Notes: generated by a model from the sequence alone, not told the origin. 64,000 nt of DNA from Eonycteris spelaea (GCA_003508835.1 PUFA01000164.1:1488001-1552000), one strand, 5' to 3'. Shown: positions 36,256 to 46,969, counted from the first letter of the stretch. Numbers and translations: made by a program.

Positions 36256-36260
<5 letters not shown>
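36191..36260. repeat. 33-bp direct duplication (period 37 bp) in the L1 3' UTR
   Basis: The segment starting 'tatcttgatttcagtgatgg' at 36,191 recurs identically at 36,228, separated by 'aata'. It lies directly before the (TA)n run and looks like a replication slippage product. Confidence 0.97.

Positions 36261-36320
<60 letters not shown>
36259..36320. repeat. (TA)n dinucleotide microsatellite
   Basis: About 26 TA units, then one TG interruption and further TA units, in the L1 3' UTR. Confidence 0.98.
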
Positions 36321-36322
<2 letters not shown>

Positions 36323-36395
36323 GTTTATTACCTGTATGTCAATTTTACCTTAATGAAACTGTTAAAAAATTAAAAAAAAATAATGTAAAGCATAT

Positions 36396-36825
36396 ATTAA
36401 TGGCCTACTGAACTAATGCTTCTATGTTAAAAATTAGGACTTGCTTCTAAGTATAGCTGATCCTTGTAATAACTTTATTAAGTACATGAAGTCAGGATTT
36501 TATTCTTTTAAGCTAAGCTATTCATCTACAGCTAAGAAACTATAGCAACTACTTACAACTTGTGATAACCACATTCGATCAGATCGGTTGTTGCAATTTA
36601 ATTCTATTTTTCATACAACATACTTTAGAGATATTTTATGCTTCTTTTAGAAGTTAAAGTACAATGTACACACCAATAAGTCACAGATAGATCTGTTTAT
36701 TGCCATTCTTAAAAAAAATGTACAATGTAGTAAGCCTTCCTTAAATATAATGGTATTCAAATATGCTGCATATTGGATTTCTTTAAATTATGAAATAAAG
36801 CTTACATGAACTAGGTCTGCACAAA
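36396..36825. other. Unassigned AT-rich DNA
   Basis: No recognised gene or repeat. Confidence 0.4.
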
Positions 36826-36900
36826 ATTCATTCATTCATTCAACAAATATTATGGAATGACTGGTCTGTGTGATGCCTCTGTCATAATATACTTGACAGA
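36826..36900 (-). mobile_element. Short L2 3' end, minus strand
   Basis: 'attcattcattcaacaaata' at 36,828 followed by 'tgactggtctgtgtgatgcc' resembles the inverted L2 terminus, which starts with a TTCATTCA run and continues 'caacaaatatttattgagcacc'. Confidence 0.5.
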
Positions 36901-37017
36901 AAATCATTTGATGGAGAAGTCCAATAAGTATTCTGTGAAATTAGACAGCATATTTAGGGAATTTAGACACTTCAGGTCTCATAACTAATTTTTCTTTGGT
37001 AATTAGATGATTTATTA

Positions 37018-37207
37018 CAGTGGTTCTCAAAGATTAGCTGCATTAGGTTCAACGGGGAAGTTTGTTAAAAAACAGATTGCAGGATGTCAACCACAGATTT
37101 TCTAACTTAGGAGGTCTGAATTGGGTCCAGAGAATTTGCATGTCTAATAAGTGTTCAGGCAAAACTGATGCTACTGGCCCAGGAACCATATAGTTTGAGA
37201 AGCATTG
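37018..37207 (+). mobile_element. MER5A-type hAT MITE with intact target-site duplication
   Basis: The element starts 'cagtggttctcaaag' (37,018) and ends 'tttgagaagcattg' (37,207), the inverted termini of MER5A. Its 190-bp length equals the family size. Inner words 'aggtctgaattgggtccaga' (37,112) and 'gagaatttgcatgtctaata' also fit. It is flanked by a perfect 8-bp direct repeat 'atttatta' (37,010-37,017 and 37,208-37,215), the target duplication expected of hAT transposition. It has no coding capacity; transposase came from autonomous Charlie-type elements. Confidence 0.93.
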
Positions 37208-37215
37208 ATTTATTA

Positions 37216-38067
37216 GAAACCATTGTGTAATTGCCATGTGAATAATTATGAATGTAGTTTAAACCTGAGAAGTAATAAAGACAAGGTACCTCGATAGAAA
37301 ATAATGTATATTACTTAGGAAACACCTATTATTCACCTTAAATCTCACCCCACATAATGTATCTCTATTACAAATGTGAAGGTCTATAGTTAAACTGAGC
37401 CAGTACTCCTAAATTTGCCATTTACACTTGCAATATTTCTTCACAAGACTGGAAATAAATTTTCTATAATCCCCAAATCTGACTGAATTCCCAGTTAATA
37501 GGGAAGACATATTAAAGTAACCTTGATAGGGCAAATGATTACTGTATGTTTAAGCATTCTTGTGACTTGAGTGATCTATATCTCTACCCTAAGCATATTA
37601 AAATATCACAGTAAAGCAATAGAACTAGGAGAAACTCTTAGAGCACAAAAGATTCAGGCAACACTGAATAAATAAGGCATCTCCACTGGGATTTACACAT
37701 CAGTAAATCTGCTCACTGAGTTCCCATGAGGAAAAGAGTAAAATAGAAGACTGTGACTTAAATAGAAAAAGGTAATAAAATCAACCCTATATCTTATACA
37801 ATGATCCTTTCCAAAAGTAAAGGGTTAGATAATGAAAGGGTTTAGCAAAACCTAGTAAAGATCTTAAGTCACTTTTTTAGTTTCCTGCGTATTTTTATCT
37901 CACTAATATAGACTACTTTGAGGAGACAAACATGACTGTACACCAGAAACTTCAGCGGATTCCACAACTTTAGCAAAATGGTGCAATACAAACGTATTTA
38001 GAATAACAGAGCAACCAGTGCATCAAAATTATCTTCATCCAAAGATTTTCACCGTAATTCTTATCAA
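37216..38067. other. Unassigned AT-rich DNA
   Basis: No recognised gene or repeat between the MER5A copy and the first Tigger-type element. Confidence 0.4.
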
Positions 38068-38557
38068 CAGTAGCTGCCGCCTCCCTCCATCCCATCTGTA
38101 GTTTAGCTTTCTGTAGTTTCAGTTATCTGTGGTCTACCACAGTCCAAAAATATCAAGTGGCAAATTCCAGAAAGAAACAATTTATAAGTTTTAGATTGCA
38201 TGCCATTCTGAGTAGCATGATGAAATCTCCAGCTATCCTGCTCCATCCTGCCCGGGATGTGAATTATCCCTTTGCCCAGTGTATCCATGCTGTACATACA
38301 GTACAATAAGATATTTTGAGAGATACACCACATTCACATAACTTTTATTATAATATATTGCTATGATTATTCTATTTTATTAGATATTGTTATTGATCTC
38401 TTAATATGCCTAATTTGTAAGTTAAACTTTATCACAGGTATGTATGCTACAAAAAAAAAAAAAACAACATAGTATGTGTAGTGTTCGGTACCATCAATGA
38501 TTTTAGGCATCCACTGGGGGTCTTGGAACATATCCCCATGAATAAGGGTAACTATTG
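38068..38557 (+). mobile_element. TcMar-Tigger-type non-autonomous DNA transposon (copy 1)
   Basis: The left end is CAGTAG (38,068) and the right end is CTATTG (38,557), close to the expected CAGTAG...CTACTG. Between them run 'tagtttcagttatctgtggt' (38,113), 'ccagaaagaaacaatttata' (38,167), 'ccgggatgtgaattatccct' (38,252) and 'gcatccactgggggtcttgg' (38,507), all characteristic of a Tigger-derived internal-deletion family. The subfamily name is uncertain. A second copy in opposite orientation lies at 60,271. A 76-codon minus-strand ORF inside it is not a gene. Confidence 0.88.
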
Positions 38558-39484
38558 TTAGTAGAAATATTTCACAGAAAAACTAAAACATGAAGATAAA
38601 CTGCGATGGCTATTTCTAGATCCATCCATTCATCTATCCATCCACCCATGTACATTATCTACATAGCTAGCTATTACTTTTCTTTTAAGTAACATTATAT
38701 TTCTAATATATAACATGCAAAATCATTTAAAATAATTTGGTTGAAGCCAGTGGAGCTGTCAGTGGATGATATCTCATTTGGGATTTAAGCCATGAGAATT
38801 GTGCCACTGTAAGAATAGTATACATAGTAAAGCCTAGAAGAAGCCTCTCATTAGGAATGAACACTCATTATGCACACATTATGTCACAGTATTCAGGCTC
38901 TGTTTGAACAGTTTCTTCCTGGAATATACTGACATCTATAAAATTCAACCAATAACATAATTAAGGGAAGAGAGCAAGCAATGTTACAGTCTGCTGCTGA
39001 AAGATGGAAATGTAATTTTTAATGTGATGTATATACACATAACTAATCCCTCAGAAAATCTGAATTACAAAATGTTAATTTGGAATTATGGTTTTAGAGA
39101 CACACATTTAGACATAATATTAGATATAAGATAACATAATAAACATATTGATTGGTCTGTTTTGCTCTAAATTCAGAGAATCAAGCAAAGTCATTTTTAA
39201 GTGAAGACAACAAACTTCATCATCCTTTTATTATTTCTCCAAATGCTGTATTTTAAATAATTACACAGTTTCTATGCTCATGACTGAGTAATACAGTGGA
39301 CATGTGACTCCCTAGAGACTTTGAAAAACGTGCGAAATACCTTAGATATTTGGTATTTATCTGATGGGAAAAGCTACCTGACAAATTAGAAGAATCAGAG
39401 ATTGGACAAAAATATTCACTAACAAGGAATTTTCAAATCTCAATCTCTAACACGATCACCATTTACATAATTGGTAATGACTCT
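38558..39484. other. Unassigned DNA with a degraded (ATCC)n
   Basis: No gene was recognised. A decayed ATCC/ATCT run lies at about 38,619-38,652. The remainder is AT-rich and unassigned. Confidence 0.45.
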
Positions 39485-42296
39485 CCGAAGCTGGCAAGAT
39501 GGCAAGATTCCCATTCGGTGGAGCATCATGACTAAAGGAGTCATCCCTCACACCATCTCCCTTAATAAAAATTTGGTGTCCATCCAGAAACAGGTGCTTT
39601 TGTGGAAGCTGAGAAATCCAGGGCCTTGTGTCTGAGATCCTGGAGGAGTCTTGCCCACCTGTGCTACAGGTAACAGTCATTCAGACCTCAGTTCTGGCTG
39701 TGGATCCTGCAGTGGCTCATGAATCAGCTCCAATTCCTCTCTGTCATCACCCAGGATCCTCTGGAAACCACTGCCTTAGATGATCACCCACAGTTGAGAG
39801 AACCTTTGTAGAAATTAAGGTTTTTCAGCAGAGAAGTTAGCGCACCATGGAGCAAAATACACAAGTTTGGATGTACTGGAGAAGGTAAAAAGAACAGTTT
39901 GACTTTACCTGTATCACCCTCCAAGGAATACAACTCAGGGCCAAGAAAGAACTTTTTACCTTGTGATCTCTCTAATGGGAGAAAATAATAGCATTTGAAT
40001 AAACACCCAGTTTCTCCACCTGTGCAGGATGCTGCCAAGGAAGCCATTAAAAGGAGGCAGATTCCACTAACTGCATCATGGATTCCATCAAAAGACTACC
40101 CATGTGTTATTGGGAATGCCTTGCTCACAGTCCCCCTCAATGGCCCTCTGTGCGCCTCACCCACACATATGCCCACCACATAGCTGGCTCCCTGTAACCA
40201 CTCCCAGTGGCAGTACTGAAATAAAGCTTTGGCAATGACTACTGAGCATTTGAAGAAAGCTGGCCTAAGTCTGTGAGACAGGGAGAAATCACAAATTTGA
40301 GCTTTAGTGCCACCTGTGGGGAAACAAAAAGAATGCTGTCAACACCTAGTCTGATGTATTGCAGTATTAAGAAGGCATACAAGCTTAAGAATTCTTCTAT
40401 GAAAGTGAGCAGGAAGAGTGGAACAGATTTATCCAGAGAAAAACTAAGAAATTCTCAGAATCCTTAGTGGGATTAATGGAAGATATTCTCTCCCAAGGGT
40501 AGTTAGTAAAAACTAGAGGAGGTGACTGCTACTTAAAGGAAAAGCCAACAATGCAAAATGTCAAGGAATATGAAAAATCAAGGAAACATGACACCAAAAA
40601 AGTATCACAATAACCTTCTGGTAATCGATCTGAAAGACATGGAAATCTGCGATTTACCCAATAAAAAAAATTAAAGATAGTTGTTTAGAGAAATTAAGTA
40701 AACTACAAGAAAACACAGAAAGGCAATTTAATTAAATCAAGAAAAATTACATGAACAAAATATTTACCAGGAAGACAGAAATGCTAGATCAAGCAAAAAG
40801 AAAGAATCTTCGACTCAGAGGACAGCAATTTTGAAATTATTTAGTCAGAGGAAAACAAAGGAAAAATCATGAAAAAGAGTGAAGAAAGCCTAAGGAATTA
40901 TAGGATACCAATAAAAGAAACAATTTGCAAATTGCTCAAGTTCCAGAAGGAGAAGAAAGTGAGAAGTATAAAATTATTTAAAGAAACAATGGCTGAAAAA
41001 ATTACCAAATCTGGGGAGAGATTTAGATAGCGAAGGTCATGAAGCTCTTAGGTAATGGAACAAAATCAACTTAAAGAGATTCTCTCTAAGAAAAATTAAA
41101 ATAAAACTTTCAAAATCAAAAACAAAATGAATTAAAAGCAGCAAGAGAAAAGCAGCTTATAACTTACAAGCACCATAAAAAAGTATCAGTGGGTTTCTTA
41201 GTGGAAACCTTACAAGCCAGGAGAAAATGAAATAAAATATTTAAAGTGTAAAGAAAAAGAAAACAAACCTGCCAAACCTACTCTAATCTAGCAAAATTAA
41301 CCTTCAGAAATGAAGGAGAGAGAAAACATTCCAGAAAAACAAAAGCTGAGAGAATTCATCACCACTAGACACACATTACAAGAAATGCAGGAGTTCTTCA
41401 AGCTAAAATAAAAGGATGCTAACCAGTAACATGAAAACAGGAAAATACAAAACACACTAAAAGTAAGTATGTAGTTAAATTCAGAATGCTCTATATTGTA
41501 ATATGGCATTTTAACCACTTAAGTCTAGTATATAAGTTAAAAGAAAAGAGCATTAAAAATAACTATAGCTCTGTTAACAAATATACATTATAAAAAAGGT
41601 GAATCGTGACATTAAAAACATGAAGAGGGGAGTTAAAGAGTAGAATTTTTGTATACAGTCCAAATTGAGGTATTATCAGCATAAAACAAACTGTACATCT
41701 ATTAGATGTTTTATATAAGCCTCATGGTAACCACAAAGCAAAACTCTACAGTAGACACAAATGATAAAGAGATGGTAATGCAATCACATCCATATGAAAA
41801 ATAATCAATTCACCAAGAAGGCAGAAAAAGAGGAAGGAAGTAGTGAACATAAAATAGCCAAAAAAATAAGATGTCATCAGTAAATTCTTACATAGCAATA
41901 AGTACACAAATGTAAATAAAATTCTCCAATCAAAAGATAATGTCTAGATGTATTTAAAAAAAAAAAAGACTCAACTGTATACTGCCTACAATAGATTCAA
42001 CTTGACTTTAATGAACACATAGGATTACGGCGAAGGGATGGAAAAAGATATCCATGCAAGTGGAAACCAAAAGTGAGTGGGAGTACTTATAATTGTATCA
42101 GACAAATAGACTTTAGGCTAAAATAGTAACAAGCAACAAGTTATTACACAATGAAAACGGGGTCAATCATCAAGGTGCTACAATAACCACAAACACACAC
42201 ACACACACACACAACACACAACACTTGTAATACCTAAATATATTAAGCAGTACTAACAGATCTGAAGGAAGAAACAGATAACAATACAATAATAGT
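39485..42296 (+). mobile_element. L1/HAL1-type element: 5' UTR, ORF1 and start of ORF2, plus strand
   Basis: A 5' UTR start is suggested by 'ctggcaagatggcaagattc' (39,491), the usual 'caagatggc' opening of old L1s, followed by a relatively GC-rich leader up to about 40,260. ORF1 remnants follow. The C-terminal part near 41,338 reads QKLREFITTRHTLQEMQEFF, close to the L1M ORF1 end. Then comes endonuclease-coding ORF2 sequence: 'aaattctccaatcaaaagat' (41,919), 'gggatggaaaaagatatcca' (42,034) and 'agatctgaaggaagaaacag' (42,258). It stops abruptly at a Tigger-family fragment, so most of ORF2 is missing. Short ORFs in the leader have no recognised domain. Confidence 0.75.
42193..42224. repeat. Interrupted (AC)n microsatellite
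   Basis: An AC run with one or two slips inside the L1 ORF2 remnant. Confidence 0.95.
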
Positions 42297-42495
42297 ACTA
42301 TACTTTTTTGTGACTGGCAGCATGGTAGCTTTGTTTTCACCAGCATCACTACAAACATGTGAGTAATGCATTGCACCATGACATTATGGCCGTTGAGGTC
42401 ACTAGGTGACAACATTTTCGGCATCATTATAATCTAATGTGGCCACAGTCGTATGTGATCTGTCATTGACTGAAATGTTATGCTGCACATGACTG
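42297..42495 (+). mobile_element. Tigger-family (Zombi-like) DNA transposon, one end only
   Basis: 'gtgactggcagcatggtagc' (42,310), 'cagcatcactacaaacatgt' (42,341), 'tgagtaatgcattgcaccat' (42,360), 'ttgaggtcactaggtgacaa' (42,393) and 'gctgcacatgactg' (42,482) follow the terminal 200 bp of a Tigger-class element that usually ends 'gttatgcggcgcatgactgta'. The end CTG at 42,495 is followed by TA, the TcMar target dinucleotide. The other end is absent. The family name Zombi/Tigger4 is from memory and should be checked. Confidence 0.75.
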
Positions 42496-42715
42496 TACAT
42501 GAATGTTATTAAGAGTATAGCTATTAAATGATCTCACTATAAAAAAGAAACATATGAGGCAATATGAAGTGATGGAAATATTAACTAATACTACTGTGGC
42601 AATCATTTTGCAATATATAAGTGCATTGAATCCAAATTTGTATACCATAATCTTATACAATGTAGGTATCAATAGTATCTCAATAAAGCTTGAAAAAATA
42701 AATGCAAAGAAAATT
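42496..42715 (+). mobile_element. L1MA/MB-type 3' UTR with tail, plus strand
   Basis: 'aatgatctcactataaaaaa' (42,527), 'aggcaatatgaagtgatgga' (42,557), 'tgtggcaatcattttgcaat' (42,595), and the end 'tctcaataaagcttgaaaaa' (42,678) match an L1MA/L1MB 3' UTR. It has the same orientation as the L1 5' half before the Tigger fragment and is likely the 3' end of that same element. Confidence 0.8.
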
Positions 42716-42879
42716 TTTAAAAAATGATTCCCTCTCCATGGAATTAATTAGGACCCATAAAATGCTTCAACGACCAAATCAAAAATCACTTGAAAGAAAC
42801 GTTTACCTTCCATAAAGGAAAACAAATAATACGCATTAGTAGATTTTTTTTCTTTAATCGAGAGTTGACTACTCAGTGA

Positions 42880-42995
42880 CCTACTTCTACAATAAAATAG
42901 TTTTGTGATGTTGAGGAGGTTACTAAACCTCTGAGCCTCTTTCTTCCTACTTGAGAAATAGGATGTCAATAATAATTATAAAGCATATTAAATAG
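42880..42995 (+). mobile_element. MIR SINE fragment, plus strand
   Basis: 'gaggaggttactaaacctct' (42,913), 'gagcctctttcttcctac' and 'gagaaataggatgtcaataa' (42,953) resemble the MIR core ('gcaagttacttaacctctctgtgcctcagtttcctcatctgtaaaatggggataataa'). Confidence 0.65.
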
Positions 42996-43084
42996 AAAAT
43001 ATGTAAAAGAATTTAAAACTTTAAAACTCTTTAGGAATATTACTCATCACTTAATTATGATCTAAGTGACAGAAATTGTATACT

Positions 43085-43275
43085 TAGTGTTACCAACAAT
43101 GACAATGACAGCTTACATTTAATATGCATTATCATATCTGAGGCATTGTTCTAAGTACTATACCTATATTAACTTATTAGCGGTCCTATTATACCCATTT
43201 TACAGACAAGAAATCAGGAGAATTGAACTTGTACACAATGGTTCCAGAATCTGAATTCTCAACCACTTCCATCTT
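43085..43275 (-). mobile_element. MIR SINE, minus strand
   Basis: Inverted MIR order: 'gaggcattgttctaagtact' (43,140), 'tattaacttattagcggtcc' (43,167), 'tatacccattttacagacaa' (43,190) and 'caggagaattgaacttgtac'. The words match 'ccaggcactgttctaagcgctttacatgtattaactcatttaatcctcacaac...cccattttacagatgagg'. Confidence 0.75.
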
Positions 43276-43654
43276 ATTAATCATAAACAAAAAACTGTAC
43301 AGTAATTACAGGTTGGTTGCAACATGTATATAACTATTTCTCAGCTGTCAATCTATTTGTCATCATTAGATTTAAGAGTGGTTCAGATTGAAATATTAAA
43401 ATGATTCTGAATTACCAGTTTCTCTTTTGAAAACATTCATAAATAGTTACAAATTCTCCATTCTAAAATTAATGTTATGATTAGTGTCTGATTTATTTCA
43501 AAAGTCAGTTTCACCTAAGAAAGAATGACTTTAAAATGTAAACTATAATTAATTTTTATATTAAAGGTATCTATGACATGAGGCTTTAGAAAAGAGAGTC
43601 AAATGATAACATGTTTATATTCTGCTCAGTTCTCACACACTAATGGTCCAGCTC
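43276..43654. other. Unassigned AT-rich DNA between two MIR copies
   Basis: No recognised feature. Confidence 0.4.
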
Positions 43655-43835
43655 ATCAAGTTACTGTTGATGTCAGAATTAGCACATGCTACTTAATGTA
43701 GTTGCTACCATTATCTCAATTTTATAGATAAAGTTTATTGAAACTTAGAGAGTCAAGAAACTTTTCAAAGGTCTAAAAGCCAAATGGCAATGGTTAGAAG
43801 AAAGCTAAACTCCAAAGTCTTAAGCACTTTGATGA
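43655..43835 (-). mobile_element. MIR SINE, minus strand
   Basis: 'taccattatctcaattttat' (43,706) and 'agataaagtttattgaaact' then 'gagagtcaagaaacttttca' follow the inverted MIR ('attatccccattttacagatgaggaaactgaggcacagagaggttaagtaact'). Confidence 0.6.
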
Positions 43836-44339
43836 ACTTAAACTTTAAAATGTGATATGACCTTTCATAAAAAAAATAGAATGGCAGAATCTATCAGAAG
43901 AGGAAAAATGTCTATATAAACTGGCTTGCCTTCTGCAAGTAATTGGTAAAGGTACAACTTTCAAGAGTCCAGATAAGTCACTTCTTCTTACTAGCAAAGA
44001 TCTCATTTTGGGAGGTTATTTCCACACAGATTGAAAGTCAATCTGACCCTACTCTTTATTTTCTTAAACCTCTCAATGAGATGCATTTTATGAGCTCATG
44101 TTTAGCTGTGAAAACCCCACGGTGCTCTTTGACTACATCAGGTAGTCTTGATCCTGTGGACATTTATGAACACTGTCCCTTCAGTTATTGTTGTTATGTT
44201 GTTTCGTTGGCAGATTTGCATTTCTCAATTAAAATACAAATGACATGTGTTCTTTGTAAAATAACTGCCCTGAATGCCTTGATAAGATGTGGCATAGATA
44301 AAACAACATCACAATGATTCATTGATTTTTACTCTCCCT
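43836..44339. other. Unassigned DNA with a 124-codon ORF not supported as coding
   Basis: A plus-strand ORF (43,943-44,317) has no recognised domain, lies next to LINE debris, and shows no signal peptide or splice context. It may be partly L2-derived, since an L2 in the same orientation follows. Confidence 0.35.
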
Positions 44340-45110
44340 GTACACCCTTTTCAGTGTGTGTTTAAACTGCTTTGGCAAAGGTTACAAGTGACTTTCAAAC
44401 TGCTAAATTTGATGGACGCATTTCTGTTCTCATCTTACTTGACTGTTTGTAAAGAATTAGAGATTCTAAATATTGGTAGCCCCAAGGATCTGAGTGAGGC
44501 CCTCTGCTTCTACCTGAGTGACTCTTTGTTCATTTTTTTTGCTTCAAGTGTTACAAAGTAAATATTTACTTGGCATCTCAATCCTGAGCAAAATCTCAAG
44601 CAATTTGCAACTTCCTATGAGATCAATGTTGTCCATTACTCTGCATTACCTCTAAGATAAATTTCAAGCTTTTTAGAGATGGTTACATGGTTTTTCTGTG
44701 ACCTGGAGTTCATCCACCTCTCTGTCAAGTGTTCCTCGACTTATAACATTTTGAACTCTGTGCTGTGAACTAAAAAATATTTAGTGTTTATTATGCAAAC
44801 CTGTTTTATGGCTTATTCACATATTTTTTCCTGTAATGTTGTCTTCTTAAGTCAATGGAAACTTGCTCAATTTAAGGATCAGTTCTATTATGAAATCTCT
44901 TCTGAATTCTCCTCCTTACTACGTTTTTTCTATGCCCTTACAGGCACCATAATGGATTCTACTTTTAAGTTTGCATGTGTACCCCCTTGTTTAAAGCTAG
45001 CAACTCTTTAAGGTCAGGAATTGGAGTTTTCTTTCACATTATCAGAGCATGTAGTTCAGTATTACAGGCTACACAGAACAATGCCCATGGCGGTTATTTT
45101 TAGCACTAAT
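44340..45110 (+). mobile_element. L2 LINE with ORF2 remnant and 3' UTR, plus strand
   Basis: 'gttacaagtgactttcaaac' (44,381), 'ctaaatttgatggacgcatt' (44,403), 'ctcatcttacttgactgttt' (44,430) and 'ctaaatattggtagccccaa' (44,466) match the L2 ORF2 text around 'accaatgacctcc...aaatccaatggacac...ctcatcttacttgacct...aatgttggagtgccccagg'. The 3' UTR part follows with 'cttggcatctcaatcctgag' (44,569), 'cttctgaattctcctcctta' (44,900) and 'taaggtcaggaattggag' (45,011). It is broken by stops. Confidence 0.8.
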
Positions 45111-45439
45111 CTTTGAGTCCTATAAACAGTGATAGCCACGTAAGCTATGATAGCCATAAAAAACTGGTTTGAGGTTTGGTTTGGTTTTGTGTAAGTCTAG
45201 TCTGTTACCTCTAAATACATATGTCTTCACAATTTCTTTGCATACCCCTCTCTTCCTGATTCATAAATTTCTATTCATAGGTCAAGAATATTCATTATTA
45301 CTCTAATGTTAACAACAATCATGTGAGTTACCTTAATGTACCAATTACTGTTTATAGACCCCTGCATATTTTGCCTCTTTCCTAAGAAAGATGCATATTC
45401 TATTAAAGACTTTTCTTCTTCTACATCTCAAAGTTTTCC
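45111..45439. other. Unassigned AT-rich DNA
   Basis: No recognised feature. Confidence 0.4.
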
Positions 45440-45592
45440 TTTTTTTTTTTTTTTTTTTTTTTTTTTGGAGCTTAACCAGCCAGATTCCCTCACCTTCTAT
45501 TATCTTTCTGGAGTCCCTGAGGCTGCTATTTTGATGGCTCCCATTTGGAGGGAGAACCAAACCTCACGATTTCTTTAATGTCAATGATACAT
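45440..45592 (-). mobile_element. Candidate retrocopy with T27 (poly-A on the minus strand), source unknown
   Basis: A run of 27 T (45,440-45,466) is followed by about 125 bp that is less AT-rich than its surroundings. On the minus strand this reads as a transcript-like segment with a poly(A) tail. It lacks A/B-box promoter motifs of tRNA-type SINEs and matches no family I know. An L1 fragment begins directly after it. It could be a 5'-truncated processed pseudogene or just a homopolymer next to unrelated DNA. No convincing target duplication was seen. Confidence 0.35.
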
Positions 45593-46600
45593 GCAAAAAG
45601 AGGCTAATATCCAAAAATCATAAGAACTGACACAACAACACCAAAAAAAAAAATAATAATCTAAATAAAAAATAAGCAGAGGACCTGAATAGACATTTCT
45701 CCAAAAAGGACATACAGATGACCAACATACATATGAAAAGATGTTCAAAGTCACTAATCATCAGAAAAATGCAAATTAAACTACAATGTGATTATCACTT
45801 CACACCTGTCAGAATGGTTATCATCAATAAATCAACAAACAACAAGTGTAAGTGAGGATATGGAGAAAGGGAACCCTGGTGAACTGTTGGTGGGAATGTA
45901 AACTGCTGCAGCCACTATGGAAAACAGTAGGGAGGTTACTCATAAAATTAAAAAAGAACTACCTTATGACAAAGCAGTTCCACTTCTAGGTATTTATCCC
46001 AAGAAATCCAAAACAGTAATTTGAAAAGATAATATAAACTCCTATATTCATCACAGCATTATTTACAATAGCCAAAATGTGGAAGCAACCTAAGTGCCAT
46101 CAATAGATGACTAGACAAAAAAGATGTGGTACATATATACAATGGAATATTACTCAGCCATAAAAAAGTGAAATCTCATCATTTGCGACAGCATGAATGG
46201 ATCTAGAGGATATTATACTAAATGCTATAAGTCAGAGAAAGACAAAAAGCGTATGATCTTACTTATATGCAGAATCTAATGAATAAAATAACAAACAAAA
46301 CTGAAATAGTCTCATAGAAGAGAACAAACTGATGATTGCCAGAGGGAGGGGGATTGGGTAACTGTGCGAAAAAGGTAAAGGGATTAAGAAGTACAAGTTG
46401 GTAATCACAAAATAGCCAAAAAGGATGTCAAGTACAGCATGGGAAATAGTCAATAATATTGTAATAACTATGTACAGTACCAGGTGGGGACTAGACTATC
46501 AGTGGGATCACTGCCTGATTTATATAAATGTCTAACCACTGTACTGTACACATAAAACTAATATGAAATAATATTCAATGTCATCTGTAATTGAAAAAAA
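45593..46600 (+). mobile_element. L1 (L1MA-type) ORF2 end and 3' UTR, plus strand
   Basis: This is the best-preserved L1 of the window: 'gaggacctgaatagacattt' (45,679), 'cactaatcatcagaaaaatg' (45,751), 'gaactgttggtgggaatgta' (45,881), 'gcagccactatggaaaacag' (45,908), 'atacaatggaatattactca' (46,137) and 'gattgccagagggaggggga' (46,334), then 'atagtcaataatattgtaat' (46,446) and the end near 'acataaaactaatatgaaat'. It is 5'-truncated and without an intact frame. This 3' UTR type is shared by many eutherian orders and does not fix the species. Confidence 0.93.
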
Positions 46601-46969
46601 TAGCATCTCTCTATGTGGCTGAATGAGTAAGTCATGAAATAGGGCTATAACATCTTTCACAACATGGCGAGAAAGTATATGATAATTAGAAACAGGTTTA
46701 GTACTAAATAGAGGAATTTCACTTGGTGGGGTTTAAAGCAGGGGTATGGTTAAAAGGTAGTCACTTTATCTTGATACAATGAAAGATTCAAAACCTAAAA
46801 TACTAAAAAATAGAATCAAAACACGTGCATAATAACTATGGATATGCTGAAATGTTTTTAAGATAGAAATATTAATAATCTATGTGCAATAAATGTTCTT
46901 TCAATTTACATATTGAACCTGCCTTAGGAGCATAACTTTCAAAAGAAATAAGAAACAAATATTCAGTAT
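46601..46969. other. Unassigned AT-rich DNA
   Basis: No recognised feature between two L1 pieces of opposite orientation. Confidence 0.4.

Larger units (their letters stand above)
31015..36395 (+). mobile_element. Nearly full-length decayed L1 (L1M-type), plus strand
   Basis: All parts of an L1 appear in order. A 5' UTR begins near 'ttctaggcaagatgaagaat' (31,019) and includes a (CA)n. The ORF1 region runs from about 31,740, with C-terminal codons near 32,575 that read LQAKENDTRGN. ORF2 follows from about 32,720 to 35,950. Its reverse-transcriptase catalytic box is visible as FTDD at 34,276-34,287 (L1 normally FADD), and the C-terminal part contains 'ccatacaatggagtactata' (35,919). The 3' UTR carries a duplicated 33-bp segment and a (TA)n, and the end is an A-rich tail near 36,385. 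Stops and frameshifts are everywhere, so it is inactive. The endonuclease-coding segment appears shortened between ORF1 and the central ORF2 part. Confidence 0.88.

Noticed and set aside
43943..44317. 124-codon plus-strand ORF
   Set aside because: It lies just upstream of an L2 in the same orientation, has no domain and is probably chance or repeat-derived.
45440..45592. tRNA-derived SINE on the minus strand
   Set aside because: No A-box or B-box motif could be found. Kept only as an unknown retrocopy candidate.
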